In this document: positions 60,026 to 64,000 of the stretch, piece after piece
Layout of the letters: every line of letters begins with the position of its first letter
How positions within the stretch are numbered: position 1 is the first letter of the stretch
NCBI GenBank assembly: GCA_020081605.1
Contig: JAHREC010000009.1
Coordinates: 1,178,001-1,242,000, forward strand
Source: Albifimbria verrucaria
Taxonomy: Eukaryota > Ascomycota > Sordariomycetes > Hypocreales > Stachybotryaceae
Length of the DNA stretch: 64,000 nt
Direction: 5' to 3'
The notes under the pieces: model-generated
What the model saw: the letters and a program-made list of their open reading frames with translations, nothing else
Told to the model about the DNA's origin: nothing
The model's database searches: none
Program-made: the position numbers and the translations under genes

Positions 60026-61865
60026 TTAGAAGTTCTCCTTGCCCCAGACGAATGAAAATCTAGTCACCAATGTTAGCCGTGGTTCATCAGACAATACCTC
60101 AAAAGAAGACTTACCCAGGCTCGGTATATTTGTTGCAGTAGACGTGCAGCGCACTTCCCAGACCCTTGGGACCGCAGAAGAACACACCGGCCTCGGCCGG
60201 GGAGTGCAGCTTCCTGATACCCCTAAAGATCATGTCCCAGTTGGGGCGACCGAAGTTGGTCGGACTCCTCAGACCGGTGATGGTGTCCTTGTCGGCGTTG
60301 GCGTCGTTGATCATAATGTTGGTCGCGTCATCGGCCTTGATCTTGGCCGTCAGATATGTGTGAATCTCGATGCGGTTCTCCACGTCCTGCGCCTCGACGG
60401 CCAGCAGCAGCGAGCGGAACCACTCAAAGGATCCAAAGTCTCGGCAAATCCAGAAGAAGTAAACCTTGGACAGACGTGTCTTCTTCTGAGGGTAGTTCAT
60501 GCGGTACCAGATGGACTTGAGAATCGAGGCGAAGGGGTCACACCGATACCGGCACCGACAAGGATCGAAATCTCGTACTTGAAGACGTCCTCGGAGGCGG
60601 AGCCGAAAGGTCCGTCAATGTAGACACGGGGCAGCACGCGACGCAGGGCAGGGTCAACGCCATCAGCACCGTCACCATTGACACCGACAACCTTGCTGGA
60701 GTCGCCCTTCTTGCCAAACTCGCAGCCCAGAGCGGTGGACACGGCCGTGGTGAAGTCTCCGACAACACGCATGTGGATGGAAATGTAGTCCTCCTCGGGT
60801 GCGCTGGTCAGGGTGAAGGGGTGGTACTGCCAGAGCGAGACGGCGGGGCAGCAGAAGAAGATGTACTGTCCGGCCTTGGTCTTGGTGTTCTCCTTCTTGA
60901 TCTGAATTTCGCAGACGTTGCTGGGGTGCTGGACGACCTTGGAAATGTACGTCTTGTGACGTCCACGGACCTCACGGGCGATACGCTCGGCCAGGTAGCA
61001 GAAACCACCATACATCCAGTACTGCCAGAAGACACCAATGGCAGACGTGCCAACGCTGGTGCAGAAAGGCGCAACGTCGGGCTGAATCATGCAGAAGGCA
61101 CCGTGGATGGCCCAGAAGAAGAAGAAGATAATGAACATGTGGTGGGTGTACCAGAAGCGCTCGTAGTTGGCACGGCGGGGCTTCTCAATCGAGGTAAAGA
61201 CCATGCCCATCAGCGCGATCAGCATCACATAGCCGGTCCAGCCAGGGCCAGACACGAGGTTGGCAAGCAGGAAACCATAGAAACCGAGCTTGTTCTTGGC
61301 AGCGACCTGGGCGAAGTTGTTCCAGTGGGCAATGGTGTGGACCCACGAGAAGAAGACGATAGACCAGGCGGTGGTGATGTGGAAAGTGATGTTCTTGTCG
61401 AACTGGATAATGCCGTTCAGGGAGTCTGACGGAGGAGCGAGATGAGGGTGCGGCAGACGGGGAACAGAATGATGCCGACGTCGACGTGCAGCACCAGGGC
61501 GGCGGCTCGAGCAATGATAAAGGTGAAGCCAAAGGTTTTCCGCGAGCTTTCGAGGAGTCCTTGAGACCGTAGTGGACGCAGGCGAGCGAGAAGATGAGGG
61601 CGTGGGCGAGCATGAAGACGAAAACGAAACTAGCAATTGTCAGCACCACCATTCAAGCCTTCTCCTATTTCCCACCTGGGCATGAAAGGGCTGCAACATA
61701 CACTCGTCGGTAACCTTCGTTAATCATCCATCGGTCGAACTTTTCTCTCGACGACAGCTCCTGCTGCTTCTCCTGGGTCATCTCACCAGAGAGCAACATG
61801 CGCGTCAGGGGCGTCCATCTCGATCGCTCCGACTGCTTTTCTGGCTCGTAATACGAGTCGCCCAT
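60026..61865 (-). CDS. noxA: NADPH oxidase NoxA (gp91phox-like)
   Basis: Exons 61865-61702, 61629-60115 and 60059-60026, about 570 residues. The membrane ferric-reductase core carries the heme-ligand helices (FMLAHALIFSLACVHY; NGIIQFDKNITFHITTAWS; WVHTIAHWNNF). The FAD site is HPFTLTSAP. The NADPH site is VGAGIGVTPFASILKS, followed by YFFWICRD and VFFCGPKGLGSALH. The last intron gives the family's C-terminal FSFVWGKENF. NoxA transfers electrons from cytosolic NADPH to oxygen, making superoxide; with NoxR, Rac and Bem1-type partners it drives sexual development, hyphal fusion and infection structures. Three one-base deletions break the frame: TTTT 61535-61538, GGG 61420-61422 and GGGG 60534-60537. 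They restore ARGKTFGFTFIIARA, QTPLNGI and VTPFASI. Start MGDSYYEPEKQ at 61865 fits the short N-terminus of NoxA. Confidence 0.97.
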
Positions 61866-64000
61866 GGTTGCGGTTGGTCGTCCGCTATTGTTGGAAGAAA
61901 GGGGGTCTGTCCCGTCGCTCGTGATTCTCGTTGTGAAGTTGCAGCGACCAGTAGCCAGACTTGAGTTGTCGTATCGCCTCTTGGCTATATCTTCTTTCCC
62001 AACTCTTTTCTCAACGGAAAGATCCGAGCAAGTGCTATCGCGTATATTAAGAATCCCACGGGAGGGAGAAGGGTTTGTTCGTTCAGAGCCTGCTGAAGTG
62101 AAGAATATGTGCAAGGGAATGACAGAGATTGAATTGAATGGAATGAAGAAAGACACCAAGCGGCGCACACAATTAAGCTGTCGACGGGCGTGTCAGTCCA
62201 TGCGAACAAATAGCGAACCGTGATGGAGGAGAAGGGAAGAAGAAAAGAAGGGAAAGGATCGGAGGGCCAGTAGCGGGAGAAGGCTGGCTGGGGGCCGTAG
62301 GGTATAGTGGCAGGAAATAGGTGACAGCTTGGCCGCTAGTGGACAAGGCAAGGGGTACGGGTGCGGGTGTGTGGTGTGGGTAAGTGGGTGATGTGCCGGG
62401 AAACATAAGGCGAGTTTGTGAGGGTGAAACCATACCAGCTAATGAGTAACAAAATGGTCCGATTTCTTCAAGAAATGGGCATTGCGCAAAACAGGGGATC
62501 CGGCCATGGGTGGTGATGGTGGGAGTGGGCGCGGTAGTGGAGGATGCGCGTGTGTATAAGTCGGGAGGGTACATACTAAGCTCTCACGCAGCCCGCCCAG
62601 GGGATGACGATGCAGCACCCGCTCAGAGTAGGTGGTGGTGCATCAGCAAGCTCCCTGTAGCCTGTAGGAGCCCTGTGGGATGTAGGGGGTCAGTCACTTT
62701 TACAGTGGGCTTGGTGCGCCTAACGAAACGCACTGGCCAATCAGCCTCTCCCCAAGACCGCCTCCGTGTCTGAGCCAAGCATGAAGCCCTCCGCCAGTCA
62801 GCCAGAATAAATGGGAAATTCCCAACCACCGGCCAATCGCAACTTGGACTGCGAAATGCGCTTCGAGAATGCGAAAACGCGCAGTCTCGCGAAACGGGCA
62901 AACGGCACTTCCGCACGACGTCTCGCCGTGTCAAAAACATCGGACGCGGCCGTGCAGCCGGCATCGCGAGCCGTGCAAGTCGGTGGTTGACAGAGGCAAG
63001 CCCCTCCACCACGCGATTGGCCAGGCGCTGTCGCATCATGAAACACGCTGCGACGTGCTGGGCCTGGGATCTGTAACAAACGGCCCACTCCTCCCCGACT
63101 CTCACACAGCCAGGCCCAGACCACCGTCGAGAAAGCCAGCGTCCCGCCGCCGGCCATCTCCATCATTGCGAACCTCCGATTCGTTCTCTCGCCTACCGCA
63201 ATTCCATGGATGAATAACCCTACTTTTACGCTTCCGCCTATGGTCAGCTTTTACCACCGCCAGACCTCCCCGTGAACCCCTGCCCTTGTTTATCTCCCCG
63301 TGGCCTTTATTCGAAGCGCCCTTGACAGATCGGTAACGCCAAGTTAGCCATCTGCCTGTCCTCCCATGAACAATAATGCTTCAAAACCAAAACCCCAAAC
63401 ACCCCGTCCAAGCCTTGGGTAGTATCCACGTGCTGTCTGTCAACTTAAGCGCCTTGTGTTTTCCTCCCTCTCCTTTTTCCCTTTTCCTTTCTTCCTTTCT
63501 CGGCGGCGTCGCATCTCATCGCCTTGACGCTCCCACATCCCGTCTTGGTTCCGTTTGCCTGCCCGTATGTGGCCCCTCGCGATCTGATTGGACACCGTTG
63601 GACCATTGCCGCTTTTGGCATCCAGATTTATTTATGTCGATAATTACACGAACCACATGTCTTAATCCGGTTCACGGCGTCTATTTTTGGGCGGCAAATC
63701 TGACTGGAAGGATTGCTCACTCACCTACGAGATGCAGCTTACACAACCTCGATAGCGCCACTAGCCATGCACCACTAACAGTAATTTCGGTCACGTTTCG
63801 TTTCTGGTCATTATGTTCTCTTGTTCGAATGGTTTATCGTCCAATTTCTCGTCATGCCACGCGCCACTATGGCGGGTCGGGCTTCTAAGAATAACAGCGC
63901 AATAATGATAGTGTCTGTAAAATTACTTCTAGTAGTTCCTCTCGGCTTCGGCATCAACATCTCCATGTCAAGAACAGTCACTCACGACCGGCATGGCGGA
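61866..64000. promoter_or_regulatory. NoxA upstream region
   Basis: Promoter and probable 5' leader of NoxA, then about 1.5 kb of sequence without a supported gene up to the window edge. The NoxA frame stays open upstream to about 62168 without family resemblance. No tRNA, repeat array or mobile element was noticed. Confidence 0.4.

Noticed and set aside
60773..61429. 218-codon open frame on the plus strand
   Set aside because: Antisense shadow of NoxA.
1..64000. CRISPR arrays, insertion sequences, transposases or retroelements
   Set aside because: No regularly spaced repeats, terminal repeats, target-site duplications or transposase/reverse transcriptase motifs were seen; CRISPR is not expected in a fungal nuclear genome.

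Overview
The window is a piece of nuclear chromosome from a filamentous ascomycete (Pezizomycotina, most likely a Sordariomycete). Evidence: short GT..AG introns of about 50-110 nt with CTAAC/CTGAC-like branch sites, a NoxA-type NADPH oxidase, a Zn2Cys6 transcription factor, a Mid2/Wsc-like wall sensor, a fungal NLR-like protein with ankyrin repeats, and genes on both strands with 0.5-3 kb spacers.

Layout. 1-0.8 kb: 3' end of an ABCC-type transporter. 0.8-7.2 kb: mostly non-coding, with a decayed RBR ubiquitin ligase and a duplicated exon-like unit. 7.2-7.4 kb (-): a tiny secreted eight-cysteine (WAP-like) protein. 8.2-9.5 kb (+): MGT-type glycosyltransferase. 9.56 kb: tRNA-Thr(AGU) with an intron. 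10.3-12.5 kb (-): mitochondrial Fe-S exporter Atm1. 13.2-14.9 kb (-): cytochrome P450 without the heme cysteine. 15.5-17.6 kb (-): flavin monooxygenase. 19.1-21.9 kb (-): REB1-like Myb protein. 22.6-24.5 kb (-): membrane-anchored P-loop ATPase with a mitochondrial presequence. 25.4-29.9 kb (+): large unrecognised protein. 29.9-38.2 kb: gene-poor. 38.2-40.5 kb (+): AT-hook/Zn2Cys6 regulator. 42.6-43.8 kb (-): unrecognised acidic protein. 45.3-51.3 kb (+): NLR-like protein (hydrolase-like, NACHT, ankyrin, ZZ-like finger). 51.7-53.4 kb (-): allantoate-permease-family MFS carrier. 55.6-57.0 kb (-): single-pass Ser/Thr-rich wall sensor. 60.0-61.9 kb (-): NADPH oxidase NoxA. The rest is promoter or spacer sequence.

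The most important reading caveat is that almost every protein gene is interrupted by one-base deletions, mostly in runs of C or G. The same pattern appears in genes expected to be essential (ATM1, REB1-like) and in accessory genes, nearly always in the deletion direction, and one added base restores family motifs such as the NACHT Walker A. I read this as base-calling error in an unpolished assembly rather than wholesale gene decay. Gene spans below are therefore whole loci with the shift sites named. A few defects do not fit that explanation: four in-frame stops, and a cysteine-free heme loop in the P450.

Functionally the window mixes housekeeping (Fe-S export, rDNA/promoter binding, mitochondrial ATPase) with surface and stress signalling (NoxA, wall sensor) and accessory metabolism and defence (P450, FMO, glycosyltransferase, MFS carrier, NLR-like protein, small secreted protein). 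The NLR-like gene is the best candidate for an interesting, poorly described system.
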